This document shows, piece by piece, positions 23,784 to 33,989 of a stretch of DNA of 64,000 bases. The DNA is taken from positions 248,001 to 312,000 of the forward strand of contig NC_089422.1 of the NCBI RefSeq assembly GCF_013426205.1. The letters run 5' to 3'. The notes under the pieces are model-generated. The model was not told the origin of the DNA. It saw only the letters and a list, made by a program, of their open reading frames with translations, and did not search any database. The stretch is from Metarhizium brunneum. Lineage: Eukaryota; Ascomycota; Sordariomycetes; Hypocreales; Clavicipitaceae. Each line of letters opens with the position of its first letter. The first letter of the stretch is position 1. The translations under genes and the position numbers were made by a program.

Positions 23784-25502
23784 TGTGATGGTTGTGAGGA
23801 TGGAAAGAAGGTTGGATTTACAGTGTGTCTGAAATGTCTCAAGAGGAGGAAGGGAGGACAAGAATGAAATAAGGCAGAGGGGTTCTTGGGTGTTGGCGGG
23901 GTCGGCAAGCTCTGCCAGCTTTTTGGTGTCACCTTGAATGGCGGGGTTGATAAGGACCAGACATGGACCTTAATAAGAAGTTCGATCAACTACAACTACA
24001 TGTCTTGGCTGAAGCGCGCGGGACCAAGGGCCCGGCTTGCTGGCTTTACTATTTCCTGATGGCCGAGACACGCGGCACGCGTGATGGGTTTAAGAGGTGA
24101 GGCACTGGGCCGCGGCGACGGCGTTCCATGTGGACATTTACGGCCAAGGCGATGACGGACTGCAGTGTACGGAGGAGGTGAGCTCTGGTGTCGCGTTCCG
24201 ACAGCGGCCAGGCCCACTGAACGCTGCGTGACAGCTCGTCAATAGTACCAGTGTCGCACCCGGCATCGTGATTGGCTCGTCCGAGTTGTCATTGTGGCTT
24301 CTCGGTGCGCGCACCGAACCGCGCTCTGCGGCCGGCGGTCCTGTACCTGCTCTCTCATGGTCCGAAATCGCCATAGGCATCCGCGAGTTACAGTGGTAGT
24401 ATCATCATCGTATTTGCCGCGGACTCCGCGTACTGCGCCTATCTTTCGCGGACCTGCATGTATTCTAGAAGCTTGGAGCGATGGCACACCGCGGATCTGT
24501 AACCGTCCCTGGCAGCGTAGGTACCTGGCGTCGATGCGCGGGCCGCATCATATGGCATTGCGTGGCAGCCGCGGGCTCTGGGGCTTGAAAACTGGAATGC
24601 TTCATTCCTCGAGTATTCAACTACGTGCAATGTGTATTTTGCGAATTCTACTTTGTATGTGAAGGGAGCGATACGTTAGCCGCGCTGGATGTACTTGATA
24701 TGATGTACCGTAAGGCAGGGTGCAAGCCATCACAGTCCCTGACCGCGCCGCAGCTCCGCAGAAATAAACCAAGTGAAACAAATTGCACGGCAACTAGAAG
24801 CGCGCTGAGTTACCAATGCCAAAAATACCGCTTCGTCGCTTCAATGAACGCCCGCACCGGCCGCTCATGCCGAAGAGTTTGCATGTACTATCTCCAAGTC
24901 CAACCCCACGATCCAGAATCTGCGCGCTAACCAGGGCCGCCACCGGGTCTCACCTTGGAAGCGCCACGCCAATCAAAACGTCGTAAACCCTTGCCGCACC
25001 CCCCGCAAGCCACTTCAGTGCTTCCAAGAGCTGCACCCCAAGAAAGAAAAAAGTTGATGACGATGCAGATTGGCGCAAAAGCCGCATGGCTTCCCGTATC
25101 GTGCCCGGTCATCGCGGCTGAAAACCCGTCTGCACGCCCATCTAAAGAGGCCGCACGCCCGGTTTCTGTTCTGCTCCTGGGGAAATAAAAACACCAGGCG
25201 CTAGAGACGTCAATCTTGGATCTTTGGAAACTTGGCTCAAATCCACGCGCGGCTTTCTTCATTGTGCGCGCAACATTTCTGCCCCCGCTTTGCTCAAGCT
25301 GGAGCTTATCGTGACATGACTTAAAACCATTGAGCTACGTGCACACTCACATCGCCAGCTCTACACTGCAAACACCGGACTCACGTCTCTCTTTGACTCC
25401 TTCCCACCTCCCCCTTTTCTTCTCATCTTCATGACCATCTGTCAACTACCGCCTTCTGTCGCCCTCATCACTCGACGAAGCCTGCTCATCCCCGCCACCA
25501 CC
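23784..25502. other. Divergent intergenic region
   Basis: About 1.7 kb between divergent starts of the dehydrogenase and the glutamine-synthetase-like gene. Small frames occur on both strands but carry no motif. The last 150 bases before 25431 are pyrimidine-rich, which is common just upstream of fungal start codons. Confidence 0.55.
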
Positions 25503-27069
25503 ATGGGGTCCCAAATCACCGCCTCTTCCCTCCCCCAGCTCCTCGAGCACGACACATGCGTCAAGCTGGCGGGCATCGACGTCGATGGCATCCTGCGCGG
25601 CAAGCTCGTCTCCAAGAAGAAGTTCTTGTCCATTGCCGAAGCAGGATTCGGCTTCTGCTCCGTCATTTTCGGCTGGGACATGCACGACCAGACCTACCTC
25701 AAGGAGCTCAAGGTGTCCAACGCCGAGAACGGCTACCGCGACATTCTGGCCATTCCCGACCTCTCCACCTTTCGAAGGGTGCCGTGGGAGGACAACGTGC
25801 CTTTTTTCCTCGTCAACTTCTTCGACCCGGAAACCAAGAAGCCCATTGCCCCCTGTTCAAGGGGCCTGCTCAAGACGCAGCTGGACAAGGTCCACGCCAA
25901 GGGCTACGGAGCCATGGCTGGCGGTATGTTTCTTTTTTTGCCTCCAGACCGACCACTTGGGACAAGCTAACTAGAGTCCTTGACAAAAGCTGAATACGAA
26001 TTCTACACCTTCCGCAACCCAAACAGCGACTCGGCCTCCCCGGCCGGCTTCCTCCTGCAAAACCCGCCTCATCAGCTGCCCTCCCTGACCGAGGGCATGT
26101 TCGGCTACTCGCTCAACCGCCCCGTCCACAACAAGGACTGGTACTACGACGTGTACAACACGTGTGCCCGCTTCTCCTGCGACATCGAGGGCTGGCACAC
26201 CGAGTCCGGCCCGGGCGTCTACGAGGCGGCCCTCGAGTTCGGCGAGGTGGCTGACATGGCCGACCGCGCCAGCCTGTTCAAGTACGTCGTCAAGAGCGTG
26301 GGCATCAACCACGGCATCACGCCGTGCTTCATGGCCAAGCCGAAACAGGGCCTCCCCGGAAACAGCGGCCACATGCACATCTCCATCGTCGACGGCGACG
26401 GCAAGAACCTGCTCGCCAGGGACACCACGGACCCCGACGCCAAGTGGAACGACATTGCGGCCCTGTCCGATCTGGGCCGGCACTTCCTGGCGGGCCTCCT
26501 CGAGGGCCTGCCGGACATCATGCCCATGCTGGCCCCGACGGTCAACTCGTACAAGCGGCTCGTCGAGAACTTTTGGGCGCCCGTCACTGTGTCGTGGGGG
26601 CTGGAGCACCGCGCCGCTTCCATCCGCCTCATTTCGCCGCCGACGTCCAAGCCCGGCGCCACGAGGTTCGAGGTCCGCACGCCTGGCGCCGATTCAAATC
26701 CTCACTTTGTCTTGGCCGCCATTCTGGGCTGTGGGTGGCGCGGCGTAGAGAAGAAGCTGGAGATTCCGTGCCCGCCGCTTGCCCTGGGGCAGGATACAGG
26801 CGGTGCGGGCGACGTGGGCGAGCGGCTGGCCAAGAGTCTCAAGGAGGCTACGGCGCGATTTATGAGAAAGGATAGCATCGCGAGGGAGATTTTCGGCGAC
26901 GATTTCGTCGATCATTTCGGCGGCACCAGAGAGAACGAGGTTCGGTTGTTTGACGAGGCTGTTACGGATTGGTACGTGCTTCAACCACTTCGCATCAAAC
27001 CAGCACATCATGTGCCTTTGCTGACCAGCTCATTCTAGGGAAATGAAGCGTTACATTGAAACCGTCTAA
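25503..27069 (+). CDS. Glutamine synthetase-like ligase
   Basis: Three exons, 25503-25923, 25990-26971 and 27039-27069, give 477 residues; the last exon adds only WEMKRYIETV. Donors GTATGT and GTACGT, a GCTAACT branch site and AAAG/CTAG acceptors support the introns. The catalytic domain of the type-I glutamine synthetase fold is clear: the metal-binding ESGPGVYEAALEFG, the GNSGHMHISI loop with its metal-ligand His, NSYKRL, GLEHRAASIRL with the phosphate-binding Arg, and FEVRTPGADSNPHF. The short N-terminal beta-grasp part suggests the GS-III/PuuA/FluG-like group rather than the housekeeping fungal enzyme, so it may ligate an amine other than ammonia to glutamate. An upstream in-frame ATG at 25431 would add 24 residues with a hydrophobic, basic character. 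I prefer 25503 for its CACCATGG context. Confidence 0.9.
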
Positions 27070-28584
27070 GGGAGTGGGCGATGGGCAATGCCTAGTCGGT
27101 CATGACGATACCCCTGTTGGATTACATGTTGCATGTGTATATTTGTGTTTCTATTCGCGGTGGGGCCATTGCTGTTACGCCGTTAGTCCATGATTGATGA
27201 TTTATATATTACGAGTACCTCAACATCAGGCAGTTGCCCTCTCCTGTCGGCTTGTGGGCTTCTGCCAACTCTCCTTGTTTCCGTGACGATTGTCCCACCG
27301 GTCATCAGCAAACCGGCTTCGCTACACAATTCTATGCGCCGCGTAGCTCGACACGCCCAATGTAGTTGTCACTTACAGCTCGAGGGCGGAATGGAGTATT
27401 TGACACAGCTGCTCTTGCAAAACTGGATTGATCAGCGCCTCCTGCCAGTGGAGGTCTTATTTTGGTAGGTCCCCTACATTTCCTTTACACATCAACTACT
27501 GGTGGTAGTTTATCCTCATTTTTGACGACAACGTGCAGACAAACTTCACATACCTTAGTAAAATCTACCAAATTCATCCAGAATAATGAAGCCTGTTCGG
27601 GTTGGGACGAAGTCCGCACAAAACCACCAGGTCGCAGATGCTCCAAACTCATAAGGCCGGCTTTTTGTGCACAGCATGTCCTGCGCTGCCGGAGAGAGAT
27701 AAATCAAGGCCCAAATATTTCCTCACTGCCAGATACGCGCATCTGCGCTACCAGCGTTGTGCTTTCAGACACGCGTAGCGTGATGGGATCAAGTAGTGCA
27801 ACGTCAGGTACCGTTCAAGATTCGAAGTTGAACGAAACCGGCCGGGACTACGGCTGGTGTACTCGACATGATCTAGAACATCGTCATGTCCAACGGACCC
27901 CTTCACTCACACCCCCTGCTGCCTTTGCAGAACGCTATTTCTGCATCCGACTTGGCGGCACAACCAACCGCATCAGCTGCTGACGTCGTATTGCGCTACG
28001 CGTGTTTCTCAACTTGACCGCCGCTCTGCCACGTCAGACCTTTGTGCCGGTGGCGTCGAGAAAATCTACGCTTCCGCAAGCGATTTTTGGCAAAGTTCGA
28101 TGCGAAAGTGGTGCCATCGTCCTCGATGACCGAATCGCCTGTTACACCCAGACACCAACGCCATGGTTACGGGTATAAAACTATCCCGAAAACGACACAT
28201 GGGACTGTTACTATGGTCATGCTCCGATACTGTGCCCTGAACCATGACCTTGGCCGGTTGCTGGATGAAGATATGGCCTGGATCGGAAGTGACGGGTATT
28301 TGACAGTATACTGGGTAGAGTGGCCAGGAATTCAGGTTTTTGACTACTCTTTCAAGGTGGCTGGATGTGTAAAGTGCTCGGATCGAAGCTTGTATTTGTG
28401 ACCCCTGGTATATCTATAAATACAGCAGCGAGTCTCGACAGCCCTTGCAACATGTATCCGGAGAAGGGTCTGATCGGCCAGGGACTTTTACAGTGCCTCT
28501 AATCTCCTCTTCTACTCTCATCGTGTGCTCAGATGACTCACATCTTTTACTGCGGGAGGATGGACCGCAGCGTTCGAACAAAGC
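27070..28584. other. Intergenic region, left edge of the decayed zone
   Basis: No gene is supportable. The open frame 28042-28401 lacks motifs. From about here to the right end, broken genes and repeats become common, whereas everything to the left looks intact. Confidence 0.5.
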
Positions 28585-29327
28585 CGTTGGTAGGATTTCC
28601 AGACTGATCAAGTATCTTGCTCGCCTTGGTGCCGCTTCAGTAACAGGGCTTGACTTTTCTGTGGCGGTAATCACGGCGGCGCAGGAGCTTGCTGCTCAAA
28701 CAACTGGCAATGGCGGCGAGAAGCTTACATTTGTCGAGGCGTCTTTATCTAATGCGTTGAATATCGTACCGCCAGGCGGCTTTGACCTCGTTTACGTTAG
28801 CATTGGCTCCTTGTGCTTTATGCCTATAATAAAAGAATGGGCTAAATTATTACTGGCCTTTTGAAGCCAGGTGGGCGGCTCTTTCTCCGCGAGTTCCATC
28901 CGGTATTGTGGTCTTTGGATAGGGGAAGCTCTCAGGATTTAATCATCAGCACTCCGTATTTTGAGCGTCAGAAACCGACTATTCTTAAGGCGCCGACATC
29001 CTACGCTGACTCGACAACGGGCCAGGATTTTAAGCTGACTACCTTTGCTATATATAACCATGGAATCGGCGAGGCGACACAAGCGCTGCTAGAGGAGGGA
29101 ATGAAGTTGACGTTACTAAAGGAGCACCAGAGTGCGCCGTTGTTGAGTATGCTGAGACCACTCATGGTCAAGGAGAATGGTGAGTCGGCACTTGAGCAGT
29201 ACGTGCATACGTCGCTAATATGTGCACAGCAGAATACTCTTTAAAGGACCGGCCGTGGCGGCTGCCTCTTTCCTACACGATACAGGCTGTTAAAGAGTCA
29301 TGGCATCGCTCAGGTTCCGTTCCCTAG
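28585..29327 (+). pseudogene. Broken class I SAM-dependent methyltransferase
   Basis: Recognisable pieces of a small-molecule methyltransferase occur in order: the SAM-binding motif region YLARLGAASVTGLDFS, a central FDLVYVSIGSLCFMP, then LLKPGGRLFLREFHPVLW. The second and third pieces are in different frames: near 28845 one base appears to be missing, so the first frame runs into a stop at 28864. Downstream a good 50-nt intron (29180-29229) joins VKEN to the final exon AEYSLKDRPWRLPLSY and a stop at 29327. The glycine-rich start of motif I and everything N-terminal to it are not recognisable. The family methylates small molecules in the cytosol. It is tail-to-tail with the class-V aminotransferase. 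A sequencing error could explain the shift but not the missing N-terminus. Confidence 0.7.
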
Positions 29328-29664
29328 CCAGGGGGTCCTGGTTATAGAGGGGTTGGAGGGCTGGCCAAAGACATGAATAAATGTTGATGCAGTTTATAGC
29401 CCTTGCTCCAAGCAAGAACTGAGCTTCTAAAACATTCTACGCTGGCCAACAGAGCTAAATTGGCTTCTATACAAGTTGGGAGTCTGGGGACTTGGTCAAG
29501 TTGTCAATTCCTCGCCATGTTCCATGTTGGATGTGTGGCGAGACGCAGGTGGCTATTCTTTTCACACTCCCAAATATAGTATGATTGAACGTGCGCTTGT
29601 TACATGACCAGTCCACGCAAACTCGTCTGGTATCATGTCCTCATGGCTTCGTATACACTAGGCA
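29328..29664. other. Convergent intergenic spacer
   Basis: About 340 bases between the methyltransferase relic and the aminotransferase stop codon. Nothing else is visible. Confidence 0.6.
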
Positions 29665-31198
29665 TTATAATTCAGCCAATTCGACAATGTCCTTGGATGG
29701 CGAGTCCCCCCTTTCTGCAACATGCGCACCTTTAGTGGACGTTATATCCTCTAGCTCAGCGCACAACCCCTGGACCTCGGCCACGGTATTATAGTGAACG
29801 AAGCTGACGCGGATGATGCCGTCGCTGTGCGGCCTCAGAACGTCAAATGTCGGCCGTGGCGCCCAGCAATCGCCCCAGGTGATCCGGAACCGGTCGCGGA
29901 CATGAACCTGCATGACAATGTCACTGGACTGCCGCCCAAGCACCTCGAATACCACAATCGACACTCGGTGACTCGGATCTGCCGTACGCTTCCCAAACAC
30001 GCGATATACCGTGGGTCGGCTGAGGAGATAGTCCAGCATGACTTTGGTCAAGACCGTCTCGTGCTGGATGATGGCGTCCCATCCAAGATCCCCCAGATAC
30101 TTGGCGATTGGGCCACACATTGCTTCCAGCTCGTAGCAAGCCGCCCCCAAGTGGAGTTTGCCGTCAAGCGTGGCGTGGTCGCGCCAGAAATGGTTGATGC
30201 TCGTCATGTAACGATCCTGCGCGCGACGGTGCGCGTATAGCTGCGCCATGTGCGGGCCGAATACCTTGTACCAGCTAAAACAGTAGAAATCGACGTCGAG
30301 CAATTTGACATCAACGGGCCGATGGGGGATCCAGGCAACGCCGTCCACGGCGATGACGCAGCCAGGGATGGTATGGACGAGGCGGGCCAGCTCTCGGATA
30401 GGATGTATCGTCCCCACCACGTTGGAAACGTGATTGCAAGTGACGATGCGTGTCTTGGGAGTCAACAGAGGCCTGAGTGAGTCGACGGTGAGGCAGGGGT
30501 CGTCTTCCCCCTCTTGTGACGGCGTCCACCATTTGATGGTGGTGCCTAGGCTTCGGGCAAGATGGATCCAGGCACTTGCAGAGGCTTCATGGCACAGCGT
30601 AGAGCAGATGATCTCTGCATCCGAGCCGAGATGCGGCCGCAGCGACTGGCCCAAGAGCCGTAGCAAAGCGGTGGTGGACTGTCCAAAGGCTGATGGAACC
30701 GGCCTCGCGAGTAAGTGCTCGAGTATACAGAGGGCTACACAAGACCGGGCGAGGCGTTATACGTACCAATCTCGGACGGCTGGGCATTGACAAAGGCTGC
30801 GCACTGGTGCCAATTGTTCGAATACTCAGCCCGGGCGGCGGTGCTTCGTGGATCTCCGAGCCCGTGGTCAATCGGCATTCCATTCATGAGGTCGCTCGCC
30901 CTGGCCATCTCGTTCAGTATTCACTTCCATCATGGAAAACTAACTGTACATACGCCTCTATGGCCTCCTTGAGCACAACGGTACCTGCTGCGTTGTTGAA
31001 CGGCACAGTCTTCCCACTGAGGACAGGAAAGTGAGGTCGGACTCGGTCCATGTCCATCACGTCGCTGGCAGATTCGCCGGCCGTGACAGCGTAAATAGCG
31101 CACTGCGCGGATTCCAATTTGGAGCTGCCATTAGGATGCGAGGGAGCATGAGTAGACGAGTCATTTTGGCCGTCTTTGGGCTCGTTGCTCCAGGCCAT
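29665..31198 (-). CDS. Class-V aminotransferase, cysteine desulfurase-like (VC1184 type)
   Basis: Three exons, 31198-30954, 30900-30767 and 30689-29665, give 467 residues. Introns of 53 and 77 nt have GTATGT and GTACGT donors and CAG acceptors, and both joins restore the family sequence (NAQPSEIAFGQSTTALL). The protein opens its homology with RVRPHFPVLSGKTVPFNNAAG and carries the PLP region: the HEA..AW segment, the Asp of VIAVDGVAWIPHRPVD, and the PLP lysine in FSWYKVFGPHMAQLYA. This pattern matches the VC1184 branch of the SufS/IscS superfamily, PLP enzymes with poorly known reactions (desulfurase, lyase or epimerase). The first about 48 residues are low-complexity; a start at 31057 or 31051 (MDMDRVRPHFP) is a fair alternative. 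The gene looks intact, unlike most neighbours. Confidence 0.85.
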
Positions 31199-31389
31199 TT
31201 TGATAAGAGGAGATTGACAACGACGTATCGAGCAAAAGCCTGCTGTGAAACAAAGTTTCTGTGTACGGGGAGGGACGGTAAAACCGTTGACAGTAAACCT
31301 TTCTCCAAGATCATGGTTACGACTGCAATACTACATCAACAGCTCTCGTCACGTGTTACGCGGAAATGGCCGAATGTCAAAGGTTCAAT

Positions 31390-31435
31390 GTTACACAAGG
31401 GCTTCGGTCACGAGACCTAGGGCAAAGTCCCTCAC
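31390..31435 (+). repeat. 46-bp direct repeat, copy 1
   Basis: This copy, starting GTTACACAAGGGCT, matches positions 32160-32205 at 42 of 46 bases by my count. All four differences are transitions, as expected from repeat-induced point mutation or deamination. Confidence 0.75.
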
Positions 31436-32159
31436 GTATTCCTCCCGGGACATGCTTGGTAACGATACCATAGCGTCAGGTTTTGCGGGCGGTGCCGTGC
31501 TCCAGGGATGGTTGTCTCTTTTCAATTATCATGGATGCCATGCGCTTGTTGCCGGCACAGCCATTCAAGTCTTGCAGATTCCAAGAACGTACTTCGTTGC
31601 CGATCCTGCAAACGGGTCCGAAACGGTCGATTCTGTGAATCGGCCATGTCCGGATCGACAAGTTCCCAATGCATCCCAAAAGTTGATCATCTCCATTGCC
31701 ACGTGGACAATATCTGTGCTCAGCGCCGGAGATGCCTGGCTAAGCCTGGTGGGATTCATAGCTATTGGTATCTTGGATGTGTCGAGTTGTGTAGCCACGG
31801 TCAAGGTGAGAGACCGTGTATCAAAGGGCCAGGAAATGGGCAGCCTTCATTACGGCGGCAGTTCCTACTGTCTCCTGTTCCAGCCAGGTGTATTCCTGTG
31901 CTTTTCCCCGCTGATCAATGCTTGTCTTGATAGTCAGTCAATTATTACTGGGTGCTGCATTGCCATTAATAGCGAGCTGGCGAGGGTTACCTGAGCTGTG
32001 CTACCATTTTCCCTGCATGGTATTGAGTAATTCAAATATATATGTACTAACGGTAGTTCTCTTGCGGCATTGAATAAGATGGCTGAGGAGACCTGTTACA
32101 CGGATGACACGTTGCCGTGAAGGCACGGGCCGAACCTTCAAATGTTAATCCCGACGATA

Positions 32160-32205
32160 GTTACACAAGGGCTCTGATCACAAGACCTAGGGCAAAGTCC
32201 CTCAC
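32160..32205 (+). repeat. 46-bp direct repeat, copy 2
   Basis: Second copy in the same orientation, 770 bp from the first. Unlike copy 1 it continues directly into the longer dispersed repeat found again near 53.8 kb, so copy 1 may be a truncated end of the same element. Confidence 0.75.
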
Positions 32206-32340
32206 CGCTTCTTAATATTAATAAAGGTCTTCCGCCCTCAGGGCTTCAAGGAAAACCAAGGACCTTTGATATCAAAGCGAAGTATTAGCTCAATACGAAA
32301 AGTTGTTCCAAGCCCCTAACACTAGACCCTTGTCACAAGA
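32198..32340 (+). repeat. Dispersed repeat, left copy
   Basis: This segment aligns by eye, with short gaps, to about 53794-53945. Shared blocks include GGAAAA..GAAGGACC-type sequence, TCAATA, GTTCCAAGCCC and CCCTTGTCA in the same order. It has no coding content. It is likely a remnant of a transposable element whose family I cannot name. Confidence 0.6.
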
Positions 32341-33087
32341 CCAGAAGAAAAGAAGGAGCCGAGGTTGATTTTGTGTCTCTGCCTGTGAACTGTGTAGGTA
32401 TTCACTTTGGCGTTGCGACAATCAGCAGCTCTGGCTCGCTTGTGGCTTTTAGTTTTTCACCATGACCATAATTATGATGGCCAGGTGTTCCTACAAATTT
32501 CCTGTTCTAAAAAGAGACATATAGCTCGGTCACCACTCAAGCGGATAGGCGCATCTTGCCAGTTCTGCTTGTCTCACTTTGTATCCTGTGCCCGCCCTGA
32601 TGGCTGTGAAGCCTGCCAGTCCCGCGAACAGACGACTGCGGCAGGCTTGCAGATGCCAAAGACTTTGATTATCTTGGTGGTGAGGGCAGTTTCCTAACTC
32701 TGACCTAGCTACGGAACCTACTCCAACTTGCTTGGCTACACGTCAGGAATTTGCAGCATGTACTCCGTATTTCGTCATTAATCAAGAGTCGTCCAACGCC
32801 TATTGCCGCAGCCATCATTTGCCCAATCTTAGACAACGGTCGTGTCACGTTGGTGTGAGACACGGGAAAACATCCAGAGCGGGCAACGTGGCAGTGCCAT
32901 GGAGTGACTTTGTTGTGAAAAACACAAATTGGGCCGTTTCCGGCGGTTGATATGGACTCCACTACGTGATCTCGGAGGCTCATACGTTCGCAGAGATCGA
33001 GAGTGAACCGTCATCTGTGTCCAACCACTCGGCAGATCAGGGAGCCTGTCTGGAGTCGACGGCCCGTAGGCTTGGTTCCGTCACTGC

Positions 33088-33127
33088 GGCTGCACCAGAC
33101 TCTTGCAGGTAGAACGTTGGTGCAGCC
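33088..33127. repeat. Inverted repeat / hairpin
   Basis: GGCTGCACCA and TGGTGCAGCC form perfect 10-bp arms around a 20-base loop. It is not followed by a T-run and is not placed at the end of a gene, so I assign no function. Confidence 0.4.
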
Positions 33128-33989
33128 CCAACGTGTAACCCAGGGAGAACTTTGAACTCTCGGTCTGGAGGGGTTCAGCTCTCCTTTATTAGTGCCTCAT
33201 GCCGCCCATGATGGGTGGTGCCACAGCATACCCTTCAATATTGACAGCTACATGTATCCACTTAATATCAATAATATGTACGGACATGGAGTACGGAGTA
33301 GTTCAAGTCCATCCCGGGGCCGCAGCATGGACCCACTTCGGCACGAATTCCCGACCAGTTTCACAGCCATGTGGAGCTCCGTGATGCCGGCTTTTTAAAT
33401 AAGTCAAGAGAGAGTAGAGGGTCCTCTGTGAGGGCATTGTGCTATTGGCATGATAACAGGCCAGGTCTGGAGGGTCCAGGGCCCAGACGGCCTAGCCAGC
33501 GTTGGCTCATGTTCTGGCTCTGAAAGAAGATGAGTATTAGCTCATTTGTCCCGAGTCCCGAGAGTGAATAAAAACAAGTGCAAGTGAGTAACGCATGTGT
33601 ATTCTGATAATGGCTGTTGAATCTCACCATCGAATGGTGATTATAATCTCATGTATGCCGATATTGTCACGCGCTTGATTCCATCGCAACCAAAATGTCC
33701 CATCTCTTCAAGTCAGTCGGTCAATATGTAATCCAACACGAACACCAAACCTCGCATCGACTACATGCTGCTGAGAAGACATATGTGATACACTATCCAT
33801 CTCTGAATAGATGCAGTCTTGTTGCCCACAAGATGCCCTGTCCGAGAAGCTGTTGCAGAGGAGATCCGGCCGAGACGAGACGCCAGGGCCGCCCCATTAG
33901 AACTTGCTTCCTCCTCATTTCCTTTTTACAACCCAAGGCACAGTTTACAGTATTTCCAAGACTTTCTCCTCTTGATCCGGTCCCTCGCC

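Larger units (their letters stand above)
31199..33989. other. Intergenic region with repeats, no recognised gene
   Basis: A 249-codon frame (31245-31994) with hydrophobic stretches occurs here, but I recognise nothing in it and it spans one of the repeat copies. Two near-identical 46-bp direct repeats and a longer dispersed repeat (separate entries) lie inside, as does a 10-bp-arm hairpin at 33088-33127. The rest has no visible structure. Confidence 0.5.

Noticed and set aside
28845..28864. Intron explaining the methyltransferase frame change
   Set aside because: No GT...AG pair of plausible size lies between the two pieces; a one-base loss fits better.
31245..31994. 249-codon open frame with hydrophobic segments
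   Set aside because: It spans a repeat copy, has no recognisable domain, no intron pattern and unlike codon use; kept only as an observation.
33190..33380. Start of a gene near the ACTCCGTA-like motifs
   Set aside because: TACGGAGTA/ACTCCGTA palindromes recur at about 210, 2465, 32757 and 33293 without genes in register; they look like low-complexity promoter words.
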